Shown piece by piece: positions 10,184-20,961 of a stretch of 64,000 bases of DNA. The stretch lies in assembly GCA_024698145.1 (NCBI GenBank), contig JAILRO010000044.1:1-64000 (forward strand), read 5' to 3'. The notes under the pieces are model-generated. The model did not search any database. It was not told the origin of the DNA and saw nothing but the letters and a program-made list of their open reading frames with translations. Both the position numbers and the translations under genes were made by a program. How positions within the stretch are numbered: the stretch's first letter is position 1; every line of letters starts with the position of its first letter. Source of the DNA: Lachnospiraceae bacterium. GTDB lineage: Bacteria; Bacillota; Clostridia; Lachnospirales; Lachnospiraceae.

Positions 10184-10972
10184 ATGGAAAAGTATGCGGG
10201 TGTTACAAAGGCAAAAAAGAAGAATGGCGATGTTTATTATAGGAGTTCAATGACCATTAAGTCGAAACATATAAGTCTGGGAAGTTATTCCACACCACAG
10301 GAAGCAGCTAAGGCTTATATAGAAGCGTGTGATATTATCAAAAAGGGAAAATATGTATTAGAAGATTACAATGATAATTTTACGCTTGATTTTGCAAAGT
10401 TTGTTTCACTTATGAATTATCGTAATACGGGTATTATTTTTAAGACGCCTATTTATCTTCAGACAGGATATTTCTATTATTATTTCTCACCGGATAAACG
10501 GTTGATATTTGACAGAGAAGATTTGTTTTTCTATGCGGAGCATAAGATTCAAGTGCGCGGTGGTTATTATTTCATATGTGACTATGGTAGCCAGTACAGT
10601 ATATTTTCAAGGTACGGTATTAAGAATTACGCAAAAAAAGGAATAGATTATATATTTGCCAATCATAATGAAGAAGATTTCAGATATGAGAATATCAAAA
10701 TTGTTAATGAATATGTTGGAGTAACACAGACAGAAAGCGTTGGAAAAGAAGAGTATGAGACGGTGATACATATAAAAGGCAATTATGTTGTCGGAAGATA
10801 TGATGATGTTGTAAGCGCGGCAATTGCATATAATAAGGCGGTTGACACACTTGCAAACAATGGTGTTAAGAAGAAATTTTCCAAGAATTATATACAGTCT
10901 CTTAATTCAGAACAATACAAAGAAATTTACGACAAGGTAGATATATCAAAACGTATTATGGAATATGTATGA
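10184..10972 (+). CDS. AP2-like / degenerate HNH-like protein
   Basis: N-terminal YAGVTKAKKKNGDVYYRSSMTIKSKHISLGSYSTPQEAAKAYIEAC (AP2-like), middle GIDYIFANHNEEDFRYENIKIVN (HNH-like backbone lacking the usual catalytic pattern), C-terminal YVGVTQTESVGKEEYETVIHIKGNYVVGRYDDVVSAAIAYNKAVD (second AP2-like). Confidence 0.65.
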   Translation: MEKYAGVTKAKKKNGDVYYRSSMTIKSKHISLGSYSTPQEAAKAYIEACDIIKKGKYVLEDYNDNFTLDFAKFVSLMNYRNTGIIFKTPIYLQTGYFYYYFSPDKRLIFDREDLFFYAEHKIQVRGGYYFICDYGSQYSIFSRYGIKNYAKKGIDYIFANHNEEDFRYENIKIVNEYVGVTQTESVGKEEYETVIHIKGNYVVGRYDDVVSAAIAYNKAVDTLANNGVKKKFSKNYIQSLNSEQYKEIYDKVDISKRIMEYV

Positions 10973-11052
10973 AAATTGCTTGACCTTTTATAGTAAAACC
11001 AATATAATCCATTGTGGTATTGGTGTGAAATAGTGATGAGGGTGGTAAACTC

Positions 11053-11886
11053 ATGAAGAAATCAATTAATTTCAAAACAATATTAGGCGTAATAATACTT
11101 GTTATTGTATCAGTAATGGTTGTGTTTTTAGGGTACAGGGTAATTATTACCAGTATAGAAGTTCCGGGAAAGCTATCCAGTATTTCTGCGGCGGCGGTTA
11201 ATCTTAATCATAATGAAACGACTTTAAAACAGGTTAAAAAGGTCGATTATGATACGATGAAGTACGGATATATGGATGGCCTTATGGTTGCTCAGATGGA
11301 CGAACTTGACAAGGTTTATGAACATGAGCAAATGGAAGATATCCGTGCTGTTAATGATTTGACTGCAATGAGCGAACGTACGGCGGACAAGATTGCGTAC
11401 GAGAAACTTAAGGCGGAGAGAGAGGAAAAGGCAAGAAAGGCAAAACTTGCAGCGGAACAGGCGGAGGCTGCAAAAAGATTGCAGGCACAACAGGCTAATC
11501 TCGATAATTCAGCATTTGTTGATACAGGTTCGGGAGATACCGCAGCAAAAGGTGGACGAAAAGGCGCACCGGTTTATGCTGAATCTCATGGCGAGAGTTT
11601 GGGCAAGTTTGTTGTAACAGCTTATTGTACCTGTAAAATATGTTGTGGTATATATTCGGGACACAACAGAACGGCAAGTGGAACAGTGCCAACATCTAAT
11701 CGAACAATAGCGGTTGATACGGATGTAATACCTTTCGGAACAAGGGTTGTTATCAACGGACAGGTTTATGTAGCCGAAGATAGAGGTAGTGCTATTGTTG
11801 GCAAGAGAATAGATATGTTTTTTATGACACATGCAGAAGCTACCAGATGGGGTAAGAAAACCGTTGAAGTATTTTTGGCGGATTGA
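11053..11886 (+). CDS. Membrane-anchored 3D domain protein (cell-wall active, YabE/MltA-like barrel)
   Basis: N-terminal TM; coiled coil; C-terminal VTAYCTCKICCG...TASGTVPTSNRTIAVD...IPFGTRVVINGQVYVAEDRG...RIDMFF. Confidence 0.9.
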   Translation: MKKSINFKTILGVIILVIVSVMVVFLGYRVIITSIEVPGKLSSISAAAVNLNHNETTLKQVKKVDYDTMKYGYMDGLMVAQMDELDKVYEHEQMEDIRAVNDLTAMSERTADKIAYEKLKAEREEKARKAKLAAEQAEAAKRLQAQQANLDNSAFVDTGSGDTAAKGGRKGAPVYAESHGESLGKFVVTAYCTCKICCGIYSGHNRTASGTVPTSNRTIAVDTDVIPFGTRVVINGQVYVAEDRGSAIVGKRIDMFFMTHAEATRWGKKTVEVFLAD

Positions 11887-11912
11887 CAATATAAAGAAAA
11901 GAGGATGAAGAA

Positions 11913-13400
11913 ATGGCAGTAATGTATAAGAGTACAAGAAATGACAAAGACAAGATAACAGCTTCACAGGCTATACTTAAGGGTCTTTCGGATGACGGTG
12001 GATTATTCGTTCCTGATAATATTCCTGCACTTGATGTTGACTTTGAAACACTTTCTAAAATGTCATATCAGCAGGTTGCTTATGAGGTTATGAGCAGAAT
12101 GCTTACTGATTTTACTGAGGACGAGCTCAAACATTGTATTAACAGTGCATATGATAGCAAGTTTGATACAGATGTAATTGCTCCTCTTGTTAAGAAGGCA
12201 GGCGCTGATTATCTTGAGTTGTTCCATGGCTCAACAATTGCATTTAAGGACATGGCGCTTTCAATTTTGCCATATCTTCTTGTTACATCCGCAAAGAAGA
12301 ACAATGTAAAGAACGAGATAGTTATTCTTACTGCAACATCAGGTGATACAGGAAAAGCTGCTCTTGCAGGTTTTGCTGATGTTCCCGGAACAAAGATTAT
12401 TGTATTTTATCCTAAGAACGGTGTAAGTCCAATTCAGGAAAAACAGATGGTTACGCAGAAGGGCGACAATACTTCTGTTATAGGAATAATCGGTAACTTC
12501 GATGATGCGCAGACCGGTGTTAAGAACATGTTTAATGACAAAGAACTTGCAGGAGTTATGGATGAGAAAGGATATCAGTTCTCGTCAGCAAACTCAATCA
12601 ATATCGGACGACTTGTTCCACAGATGGTATATTATGTATATGCATATTCACGCATGGTTGCAAACGGTGAAATCAAGGCCGGTGATAAGATAAATGTTGT
12701 TGTTCCGACAGGTAATTTCGGTAACATTTTGGCAGCATACTATGCAAAGGAAATGGGACTTCCTGTTGCTAAGTTTATATGCGCATCCAACGAGAATAAA
12801 GTATTGTATGATTTCTTTGAGACAGGTGTATATGACAGAAACAGAGAGTTTATTCTTACAAGTTCTCCTTCAATGGACATCCTTATTTCAAGCAACCTTG
12901 AGCGTTTGATATATCGTATTGCAGGAGACAGTGCAGAAAAAGATGTTGAACTTATGACAGCACTTTCTACCACAGGTAAGTACGAGATTTCAGCAGATAT
13001 GAAGGGCAAGCTTTCAGAGTTTTACGGTAACTATGCAAGCGAGAAAGAAACAGCAGATACAATCAAGCGTGTATATGATGCCGAAGGATATATCATGGAT
13101 ACACACACAGCTGTTGCTGCAACAGTTTATGAGAAATACAAAGAAGCAACAGGTGATACTACACCTACAGTCATTGCATCAACTGCAAGTCCTTACAAGT
13201 TCACAAGAAGCGTAATGGAGGCAATCGACTCTGCATATGCATCAAAGTCTGATTTCGAACTTGTGGATGAGCTCAACAAATTATCCAAGGTTAAAATTCC
13301 TCAGGCTATCGAGGATATCAGAAGTGCAAAGGTATTGCATGACACTGTATGCGATAAGACTGAAATGGAAGCACAGGTAAGAAGAATACTTGGTCTTTAA
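11913..13400 (+). CDS. thrC: Threonine synthase
   Basis: FHGSTIAFKDMALSILPYLL, TATSGDTGKAALAGF and VPTGNFGNILAAYYAKEMGLP. Confidence 0.96.
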   Translation: MAVMYKSTRNDKDKITASQAILKGLSDDGGLFVPDNIPALDVDFETLSKMSYQQVAYEVMSRMLTDFTEDELKHCINSAYDSKFDTDVIAPLVKKAGADYLELFHGSTIAFKDMALSILPYLLVTSAKKNNVKNEIVILTATSGDTGKAALAGFADVPGTKIIVFYPKNGVSPIQEKQMVTQKGDNTSVIGIIGNFDDAQTGVKNMFNDKELAGVMDEKGYQFSSANSINIGRLVPQMVYYVYAYSRMVANGEIKAGDKINVVVPTGNFGNILAAYYAKEMGLPVAKFICASNENKVLYDFFETGVYDRNREFILTSSPSMDILISSNLERLIYRIAGDSAEKDVELMTALSTTGKYEISADMKGKLSEFYGNYASEKETADTIKRVYDAEGYIMDTHTAVAATVYEKYKEATGDTTPTVIASTASPYKFTRSVMEAIDSAYASKSDFELVDELNKLSKVKIPQAIEDIRSAKVLHDTVCDKTEMEAQVRRILGL

Positions 13401-13420
13401 TTTTTAATTATAATAGAATA

Positions 13421-13514
13421 CGACAGTTCGTTTGCACCATCCTGTCGCAAAATAAAACCAGGGCTTTTAGGGGACAATAGTCTTAAACTTTGGTTTTGGA
13501 CATGTCCCCTTTTT
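13421..13514 (+). promoter_or_regulatory. Candidate preQ1-I riboswitch with transcription terminator platform
   Basis: P1 CGACAG(13421-26)/CTGTCG(13442-47); loop TTCGTTTGCACC resembles the preQ1-I loop; A-rich tail CAAAATAAAAC allows P2 GTTT(13430-33)/AAAC(13455-58). AAAACCA(13454-60)/TGGTTTT(13491-97) can act as antiterminator; terminator GGGGACA(13470-76)/TGTCCCC(13503-09)+T5. Sits upstream of the queuosine operon. Confidence 0.82.
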
Positions 13515-13551
13515 GTAACTATTAATTATTTAATGAATACGGAGTGATAAT

Positions 13552-13971
13552 ATGTATACATTACAAACCAGTGCCTGCTTTGACAGTGCACATTTTTTGA
13601 AAGGCTATGAAGGCAAATGCAGCAACATTCATGGACACAGATGGTCTGTGGAGATAACGATTGCAGCGGAGAAATTAAGTGAAGAAGGTCAAACACGTGG
13701 TATGGTTGTTGATTTTCGCACATTAAAGGATGATCTTAGTAACTTGTGTGATGAGCTTGATCATTGTCTCATTATCGAAGAGGGTAGCCTTAAAGAAAAA
13801 ACAATCGAGGCAATGCAGGAAGAAGACTTTAGAATCGTAGAGTTTGATTTTCGACCTACAGCTGAAAATATGGCAGAATATTTTTTCAATGAAATGGAGG
13901 AAATGGGGTATGATGTAGTGCTTTCTAAGGTTTATGAAACACCTAATAACTGTGCTGCATACTCCGGCTGA
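13552..13971 (+). CDS. queD: 6-carboxy-5,6,7,8-tetrahydropterin synthase
   Basis: FDSAHFLKGYEGKCSNIHGHRWSVEI and DELDHCLI; PTPS fold motifs; operon context. Confidence 0.94.
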   Translation: MYTLQTSACFDSAHFLKGYEGKCSNIHGHRWSVEITIAAEKLSEEGQTRGMVVDFRTLKDDLSNLCDELDHCLIIEEGSLKEKTIEAMQEEDFRIVEFDFRPTAENMAEYFFNEMEEMGYDVVLSKVYETPNNCAAYSG

Positions 13972-13972
13972 T

Positions 13973-14662
13973 ATGACAAATAATAATGAATATGTCTATA
14001 AGGTTGTGGAACATTTTATAAGTATTAACGGTGAAGGGAAACGAGCAGGACAGCTCGCGTTATTTATCAGATTTGCCGGTTGTAATCTTAATTGTGAATA
14101 CTGTGATACGACATGGGCAAATGAGAAAGATGTTAAATATGAATCATTCACACAGGATGAATTGGTTGACATAATACTTAAAAGCAAAGTGAAAAATGTT
14201 ACCTTGACAGGCGGTGAACCTCTGATTCAGGAGGGGGTTGGATGCCTGTTTAAAAGACTTCGAAAACTTACAGATATCAGGATTGAAATAGAAACCAACG
14301 GTAGTGTTGATATAAAACCGTATATCAAAAACGAACCGGATAATGTATCATTTACACTCGATTATAAAACCGGTGCAAGTGGCATGGAAAGCAGAATGTA
14401 CCTTTATAATTACCGTAACGTGAGAAGCTGTGATACGGTTAAGTTTGTTGTGGGAAGCAGAAATGATCTTGAACAAACGGGTATTATAATCAAAAAATAT
14501 AATCTTATAGAAAAGGGTTGTGGTATATATATAAGCCCTTGTTTTGGAAGAATACAACCTGAAGAGATTGTTGAATATCTGGTAGAGAATAGGCTCAATG
14601 ATGTCAACGTTCAACTTCAGTTGCACAAATATATATGGGCGCCCGATAAACGTGGCGTGTAA
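13973..14662 (+). CDS. queE: 7-carboxy-7-deazaguanine synthase (radical SAM)
   Basis: [35 protein letters not shown] (CxxxCxxC variant) and LTGGEPL. Confidence 0.93.
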   Translation: MTNNNEYVYKVVEHFISINGEGKRAGQLALFIRFAGCNLNCEYCDTTWANEKDVKYESFTQDELVDIILKSKVKNVTLTGGEPLIQEGVGCLFKRLRKLTDIRIEIETNGSVDIKPYIKNEPDNVSFTLDYKTGASGMESRMYLYNYRNVRSCDTVKFVVGSRNDLEQTGIIIKKYNLIEKGCGIYISPCFGRIQPEEIVEYLVENRLNDVNVQLQLHKYIWAPDKRGV

Positions 14663-14679
14663 GAAAGTGGAGGATTAGA

Positions 14680-15261
14680 ATGGCTATTGATCAGGAAGCA
14701 ATTAAAAAACATATTAAAGGAATCATAGAGGCGTTAGGCGATGACCCCAATCGTGAGGGGCTTAAAGATACCCCTGACAGGGTTGCGCGTATGTATGCAG
14801 AGGTTTTTGATGGCATGAATTACACTAACGATCAGATTGCAAAAATGTATTCGAAATGTTTTGAGATAACCGATGACGGAAAACAGGATATGGTCGTTGT
14901 AAGAGATATTGATGTGTTTAGTTATTGTGAGCACCACCTTGCACTTATGTATGACATGAAGGTTTCAGTGGCATACATACCTAAGGGTAAAGTTATTGGA
15001 CTTAGCAAAATTGCAAGAATTGCCGATCTTGTGGCAAAAAGGTTGCAACTTCAGGAACGTATAGGAACAGATATTGCGGAAATAATACAGAAAGCAACAG
15101 GTTCTCCTGATGTTGCAGTGTATATAGAGGGAACTCATAGTTGCATGTCTGCAAGAGGAATTAAGAAGTCGAGTGCAACTACGGTAACGACCACCTTCAG
15201 AGGACAATTTGAAGATGATATCAATATGCAGAATAAATTGATGCTTTTGTTAAAAAAGTAG
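14680..15261 (+). CDS. folE: GTP cyclohydrolase I
   Basis: [44 protein letters not shown] and [10 protein letters not shown]. Confidence 0.97.
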   Translation: MAIDQEAIKKHIKGIIEALGDDPNREGLKDTPDRVARMYAEVFDGMNYTNDQIAKMYSKCFEITDDGKQDMVVVRDIDVFSYCEHHLALMYDMKVSVAYIPKGKVIGLSKIARIADLVAKRLQLQERIGTDIAEIIQKATGSPDVAVYIEGTHSCMSARGIKKSSATTVTTTFRGQFEDDINMQNKLMLLLKK

Positions 15262-15277
15262 AGAGGAAGATATTATT

Positions 15278-15955
15278 ATGAATATGAATACGAGAAACAA
15301 AGATAAAGCTGTAGTAATTTTTTCCGGAGGGCAGGATAGTACAACTTGTCTTTTGTGGGCACTTGATAGATATAAAGAGGTTGAAGCAGTTTCTTTCGAT
15401 TATGGTCAGCGTCATAAAAAAGAACTTGAATGTGCAAAGGAAATAACAGATAAGTTAAATGTTAAGTGGCACGTGCTTGATATGTCGTTACTCAACCAAT
15501 TAGCACCTAATTCTCTTACGAGAAGTGATATCGATGTAGATGAGACGGCACCGACAGACGCACCACCTAATAGTGTTGTTGATGGCAGAAACATGTTATT
15601 TATTACTTTTGCTGCTGTATATGCAAAACAGAAGGGAATAACTGATTTAATTACGGGAGTGTCGCAGAGTGATTTTTCAGGTTATCCTGACTGCAGAGAT
15701 GTTTTTATTAAATCTCTTAATGCAACACTTAATCTTGCAATGGATTATACTTTCTGCATCGAAACACCGCTTATGTGGATAGACAAGGCTCAAACCTGGA
15801 AACTGGCTGATGATTTGGGTGGACTTGATCTGGTTAAAGATATGACACTTACTTGTTATAACGGAATAAAAGGTGACGGTTGTGGAAATTGTCCGAGTTG
15901 CAAGTTAAGAAGAGCGGGCTATGATGAGTTTGTGGCAAGATACAAAACTAATTGA
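15278..15955 (+). CDS. queC: 7-cyano-7-deazaguanine synthase
   Basis: [27 protein letters not shown] and C-terminal [23 protein letters not shown]. Confidence 0.97.
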   Translation: MNMNTRNKDKAVVIFSGGQDSTTCLLWALDRYKEVEAVSFDYGQRHKKELECAKEITDKLNVKWHVLDMSLLNQLAPNSLTRSDIDVDETAPTDAPPNSVVDGRNMLFITFAAVYAKQKGITDLITGVSQSDFSGYPDCRDVFIKSLNATLNLAMDYTFCIETPLMWIDKAQTWKLADDLGGLDLVKDMTLTCYNGIKGDGCGNCPSCKLRRAGYDEFVARYKTN

Positions 15956-16036
15956 TGATGTTGCAAAAACTGCAAAAAATGGGTATAATAAAACGATTGC
16001 GTAATTATATTTTTATATAGGAGGAACACCTGGCAA

Positions 16037-16924
16037 ATGGAAAGTATGATTTTCATTCTTAATCCTTCAGCAGGAAGAAAGCATATCAAGAGCAGACTTT
16101 TTGATATTGTTGATATATTTGTTAAGGGTGGATATGACGTTAAGGTTTATCCAACTCAGTCTAAAGGCGATGCCAAGAGAATTGTTTCGGAGGAAGGTTG
16201 GCTTTACAAGATGATTGTTTGTGCCGGTGGAGACGGAACATTAGATGAAGTTGTTGCAGGCTGTATGGAATGCGGATGCGATACTCCAATCGGTTATATC
16301 CCTTGTGGAACCACCAATGATTTCGCAAGAAGTTTGGGTATCCCAAAAGATCCGATAAGAGCGGCAAAAAGAATAGTCAAATACGACAAGAAGCCGATAG
16401 ATATAGGATCATTTAATGGTGATAGTTTTGTATATGTTGCTGCTTTTGGCGCATTTACAGAGGTGACATACACAACGCCACAGGAGTACAAGAATGCTTT
16501 TGGACATATGGCGTATGTTTTTGAGGGTATCAAGAGTATGGCTAACCTGACTTCGTATCATATGAAAATAGAATATGATGACGGAGTGATAGAGGATGAT
16601 TTTATTCTCGGTATGGTTACTAACTCGCTTACCGTTGGTGGATTCCCAAGTCCTAATGCAAAACTTGCTCAATTAGATGACGGATATTTTGAGGCGCTTT
16701 TCGTTAAGTATCCTAAGAATCCTCTGGATTTTCAGGCTACTGTAACATCATATTTTATGGGCGAGTTCAATCCGGATTATATGTATCAGGTTATGTCCAA
16801 AAAGATAGTGATAGAGGCAGAAGAAACGGTGCCATGGACATTAGACGGTGAGTTTGGCGGAAGTGTTACGTATGCGGAGATTATTAATATGAAGCATGCG
16901 GTAAGTATAGTCAAGAAGAATTAG
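16037..16924 (+). CDS. Diacylglycerol/lipid kinase family protein
   Basis: FILNPSAGRK, VCAGGDGTLDEV and PIGYIPCGTTNDFARSLGIP. Confidence 0.92.
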   Translation: MESMIFILNPSAGRKHIKSRLFDIVDIFVKGGYDVKVYPTQSKGDAKRIVSEEGWLYKMIVCAGGDGTLDEVVAGCMECGCDTPIGYIPCGTTNDFARSLGIPKDPIRAAKRIVKYDKKPIDIGSFNGDSFVYVAAFGAFTEVTYTTPQEYKNAFGHMAYVFEGIKSMANLTSYHMKIEYDDGVIEDDFILGMVTNSLTVGGFPSPNAKLAQLDDGYFEALFVKYPKNPLDFQATVTSYFMGEFNPDYMYQVMSKKIVIEAEETVPWTLDGEFGGSVTYAEIINMKHAVSIVKKN

Positions 16925-16939
16925 AGGGAGAATTATATT

Positions 16940-18292
16940 ATGGGTAAATATTTTGGTACTGATGGTTTCAGAGGAGAGGCTAATGTCAATTTGACAGTCG
17001 AGCATGCATATAAGGTTGGAAGATATCTTGGATATTATTACGGCAAACAACACGAAGACGGTAAGGCAAGTATTGTTATTGGTAAAGACACAAGACGCTC
17101 TTCATATATGTTTGAGTATTCATTGGTTGCCGGACTTACTGCAAGTGGTGCAGACGTATATCTTATGCATGTTACACCAACACCAAGTGTATCCTATATT
17201 GTAAGACTTGATGAGTTTGATTGCGGAATAATGATTTCTGCAAGTCATAATCCGTATTATGATAATGGAATCAAAGTTATTAACGGACAGGGCTCGAAAC
17301 TCGAGGCTGAAGTTGAGAATGAAATAGAAAAATATATCGATGGTGAGATAGAAGAGATTCCTTTTGCAAAGCGTGAGCAGATAGGTAAGACAGTAGATTA
17401 CTCGATGGGAAGAAACAGATACATAGGTTATCTTATGACGCTGGCAACCAGATCATACAAACATAAAAGAATTGGTCTTGACTGTGCCAATGGCGCATCG
17501 TCAACGGTTGCAAAGGCTGTATTCGAAGCTTTGGGTGCAAAGACCTATGTTATTAATAATGAGCCTGATGGAGTCAATATTAACGAGAATTGTGGTTCTA
17601 CTCATATTGAGCAGTTGGTAAAACTTGTTAAGGATAAACAGTTGGATATTGGATTCGCTTATGACGGAGATGCTGATCGTTGCCTTGCAGTAGATGAGAA
17701 TGGCGAGATTATTGACGGAGATAAGATTCTTTATGCTTGTGGATGTTATCTTTCCGAAAGAGGAGAACTTAATAATAATACAGTAGTTACAACAATAATG
17801 TCTAATCTCGGACTTTATAAGGCATTTGATAAAAAGAAGATTGCTTATGAGAAAACAGCTGTTGGTGATAAGTATGTATTTGAGAACATGATGGAAAATG
17901 GCCATTCGCTTGGTGGCGAACAGAGTGGACATATAATTTTCTCAAAGTATGCAACAACCGGAGACGGTGTACTTACATCAATCAAGCTCATGGAGGTCAT
18001 ACTTGAGAAGAAGGTTAAGGCTTCTGAATTATTCAGAGATTTGAAGATTTATCCTCAGCTTCTTGAGAATGTTAAGGTTAAAAGTAAGCCTGAAGCAAGA
18101 GAAGATGCTGATGTTGTTGCAGCTGTTAAGAAGGTTGAGGAAGCACTTGGTGATGATGGAAGAATCCTTCTTCGTGAAAGTGGTACCGAGCCTGTTATTC
18201 GTGTAATGGTAGAGGCTTCAAGCGATGAACTTTGCAAGAAGTATGTTGATGAAGTTGTGAGTGTAATTAAGAGTAAAGGACATGCGATTTAA
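16940..18292 (+). CDS. glmM: Phosphoglucosamine mutase family
   Basis: MGKYFGTDGFRGEAN, MISASHNPYYDNGIKV, FAYDGDADRCLAVDENG and LRESGTEPVIRVMVE. Confidence 0.93.
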   Translation: MGKYFGTDGFRGEANVNLTVEHAYKVGRYLGYYYGKQHEDGKASIVIGKDTRRSSYMFEYSLVAGLTASGADVYLMHVTPTPSVSYIVRLDEFDCGIMISASHNPYYDNGIKVINGQGSKLEAEVENEIEKYIDGEIEEIPFAKREQIGKTVDYSMGRNRYIGYLMTLATRSYKHKRIGLDCANGASSTVAKAVFEALGAKTYVINNEPDGVNINENCGSTHIEQLVKLVKDKQLDIGFAYDGDADRCLAVDENGEIIDGDKILYACGCYLSERGELNNNTVVTTIMSNLGLYKAFDKKKIAYEKTAVGDKYVFENMMENGHSLGGEQSGHIIFSKYATTGDGVLTSIKLMEVILEKKVKASELFRDLKIYPQLLENVKVKSKPEAREDADVVAAVKKVEEALGDDGRILLRESGTEPVIRVMVEASSDELCKKYVDEVVSVIKSKGHAI

Positions 18293-18315
18293 TATCGCTT
18301 TGAGGAGTTTTCATA

Positions 18316-19683
18316 ATGAAAAAACGTGAGCGTTTTAAAAGAGTAATAAGTTTCTTTGAGGGCTTTGTTATACTTGCTATACATGTGCTTTTGTTTGCCT
18401 ATGTATGGTACGGATTTTATGTACAACAGTTAAAGATTCCTTTCTTCCGTCGTGGTGACTGGGCTGTTATCGGTATGTATGGACTTATTCTGTTTTTGCT
18501 TACCAATTTGTACGGTGGTTTCAAAATAGGATATTTAAGACTTATGGATGTTTTGTATTCACAGATATTGTCGCTTGTAAGCGCCAATGTTGTTGCATAT
18601 GTTCAGGTCGTGCTTATCAGTAGAAAGTATTTGAGTTCAGCGCCGATAGTCAAGATGACTTTTGTACAGTTGATATGCATTCTATTGTGGGTGCTTATAT
18701 GTAAGATTATTTATGCAGCATTGTATCCACCGAGACAGATGCTTTTGGTCTGCTATGACAGAGACCCTGATGATATGATATTGAAAATGAGCTCGCGTCA
18801 GGACAAGTACGAAATATGCGATATTGCAGATCTTAATGAGGAACCGCTTGAGGCTGTATGCGATATGGTTAAGGATTATGAAGCGGTATTGATTTATGAT
18901 ATCCCTGCATATGAAAGGAATATCATACTTAAGAGATGTTTCATGGAATGTGTAAGAACTTATGTTACACCTAAAATATCAGATATACTCTTAAGAGGTG
19001 CCGACAATATTCATATTTTTGATACCCCGTTATATCTTTCAAGGAACAAAGGACTTTCCGGTGATCAGATTATTTTCAAGAGACTTCTTGATTTGGTAAT
19101 CAGTGTTCCGATAGCAGTAATATTTATGCCTTTATTTATTATCATATCGTTGCTTATTAAGATATACGATGGCGGTCCGATTCTTTACAAACAGCCACGT
19201 CTTACAATCGACGGCAAGATATTTAATATTTATAAGTTCAGAAGTATGAAGATGGATTCGGAGAAAGATGGTGCACAGCTTGCAAAGAAAAACGATGACA
19301 GAGTAACACCTGTCGGTAAGGTTTTAAGAGCTTGCCACTTTGACGAGTTCCCACAGCTTATCAATATAATCAAAGGGGACATGTCTTTGGTAGGACCAAG
19401 ACCTGAACGTCCGGAGATTGCCAAGCAGTATCAACAGATAATACCTGAGTTTGATTTCAGACTTAAGGTAAAAGCCGGTCTTACCGGATATGCACAGGTA
19501 TATGGTAAGTATAACACTACTCCATATGATAAGTTAAAACTCGATCTTACCTATATCGAGAATTATTCAATATGGCTTGATATTAAGCTTATTTTGCTTA
19601 CGTTTAAGATTCTTTTCCAGAAAGATAATACGGAGGGAATCGACCCAAGTCAGATAACTGCCATAAAAAGCAAGAAGGAGTAA
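18316..19683 (+). CDS. Polyprenyl-phosphate sugar transferase (exopolysaccharide initiating)
   Basis: Multiple TM segments and C-terminal bacterial sugar transferase domain (FKRLLDLVISV...GGPILYKQPRL...KFRSMK...GDMSLVGPRPERPE). Confidence 0.93.
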   Translation: MKKRERFKRVISFFEGFVILAIHVLLFAYVWYGFYVQQLKIPFFRRGDWAVIGMYGLILFLLTNLYGGFKIGYLRLMDVLYSQILSLVSANVVAYVQVVLISRKYLSSAPIVKMTFVQLICILLWVLICKIIYAALYPPRQMLLVCYDRDPDDMILKMSSRQDKYEICDIADLNEEPLEAVCDMVKDYEAVLIYDIPAYERNIILKRCFMECVRTYVTPKISDILLRGADNIHIFDTPLYLSRNKGLSGDQIIFKRLLDLVISVPIAVIFMPLFIIISLLIKIYDGGPILYKQPRLTIDGKIFNIYKFRSMKMDSEKDGAQLAKKNDDRVTPVGKVLRACHFDEFPQLINIIKGDMSLVGPRPERPEIAKQYQQIIPEFDFRLKVKAGLTGYAQVYGKYNTTPYDKLKLDLTYIENYSIWLDIKLILLTFKILFQKDNTEGIDPSQITAIKSKKE

Positions 19684-19692
19684 TTTTCCATA

Positions 19693-20868
19693 ATGAACAA
19701 AGCTTTTTTGAAAGTTATTTTTTCAGAGGCTTTTAAGATTGCAACATTTCCAATGCGACTTAAGCCTGTTAAGAAAAACAGAATATTATTTACAGGACTT
19801 ACCGGGGGTAATGTTTACGACTATTCGTGTAACCCGAAGTATATTTATCAATATTTGAGAGATAACTATCCGGGTAAGTACGAATATGTCTGGATGGTAA
19901 AAGATCCTGCAAAATATCATTTTTTGGAAGAAGAAGGGGTGAAAGTTAAGAAGCACTTTGCTGTTTCTTCTTTTCCTATGTTATTGACCGCAAAGGTTAT
20001 AGTCTCTAATGGTTCGTATATTCCATGGTTTCCATTTAGAAAATCCCAATATGTTATCAATACCTGGCATGGTGGCGGAGCTTATAAGAAAGTTGAAAAT
20101 GAACGTGCTGACGCTAATTGGGCTACCCAAAAACGCGCAAGATTTTGTGCAAAGAATATGAAGTTATTTCTTGCAAGTTGTAAGACACAAGAGGAACAGA
20201 TGATTCGAACAACTTACGGATACAAGGGCGAGGTTTTCAAAGCCGGTACACCACGAAACGACTTGCTCATAAGCGGTGATGTTAATATGGCGGCTATGAA
20301 GGTCAAGAACTTTTATAATATTCCGGAAGATGGACGGATAATTTTGTATGCACCTACATACAGAAACTTAAAAAAGAATGTTACGTTAGATGCTAATTAT
20401 ATATTACAACAGTTAAATCTAAATGGTGGTAACTGGTATGTTATTAGTAGATACCACAGATATCAGAACGACCTTTCCAACGTTAAGGTAATTGGTGACA
20501 AGGTTATTTATGCTGAAGATTATCCGGACATGCAGGAACTTTTGTGTGCGGCGGATGTTTTAATAACGGATTATTCATCATGTGTTTGGGACTATGCATT
20601 TTTGAAGAGACCTTGCGTTTTGTTTGCACCGGACAGAAAGGAATATACAAGAGAAAATGGTTTCTATGTCGGCTTGGAAGAGTGGCCGTTTCCGTTATCC
20701 GGTAATTTGAGAGAAGTTGTTTCGGAAATTATTTGTTTGTTAAATGATTCCGAAAAGATGAATGCTTACTGTAGTGATGTGGACAAGCACTTGCAGGACT
20801 TGGGTTCATATGAAACAGGAAAAGCAACCGAACATGTTTGCAAAAGAATAGAGGCGGTGACAAAGTAA
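19693..20868 (+). CDS. CDP-glycerol glycerophosphotransferase family protein
   Basis: TWHGGGAYKKV, GTPRNDLL, ILYAPTYRN and DVLITDYSSCVWDYAFL. Confidence 0.88.
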   Translation: MNKAFLKVIFSEAFKIATFPMRLKPVKKNRILFTGLTGGNVYDYSCNPKYIYQYLRDNYPGKYEYVWMVKDPAKYHFLEEEGVKVKKHFAVSSFPMLLTAKVIVSNGSYIPWFPFRKSQYVINTWHGGGAYKKVENERADANWATQKRARFCAKNMKLFLASCKTQEEQMIRTTYGYKGEVFKAGTPRNDLLISGDVNMAAMKVKNFYNIPEDGRIILYAPTYRNLKKNVTLDANYILQQLNLNGGNWYVISRYHRYQNDLSNVKVIGDKVIYAEDYPDMQELLCAADVLITDYSSCVWDYAFLKRPCVLFAPDRKEYTRENGFYVGLEEWPFPLSGNLREVVSEIICLLNDSEKMNAYCSDVDKHLQDLGSYETGKATEHVCKRIEAVTK

Positions 20869-20961
20869 GCTTTTTGGTTTACTTGTTAATAAACAAGATG
20901 TATGATACAATAATTAATTGGGTGTTATCAGATTACGGTAATGATAATATGAGGAAAATTA

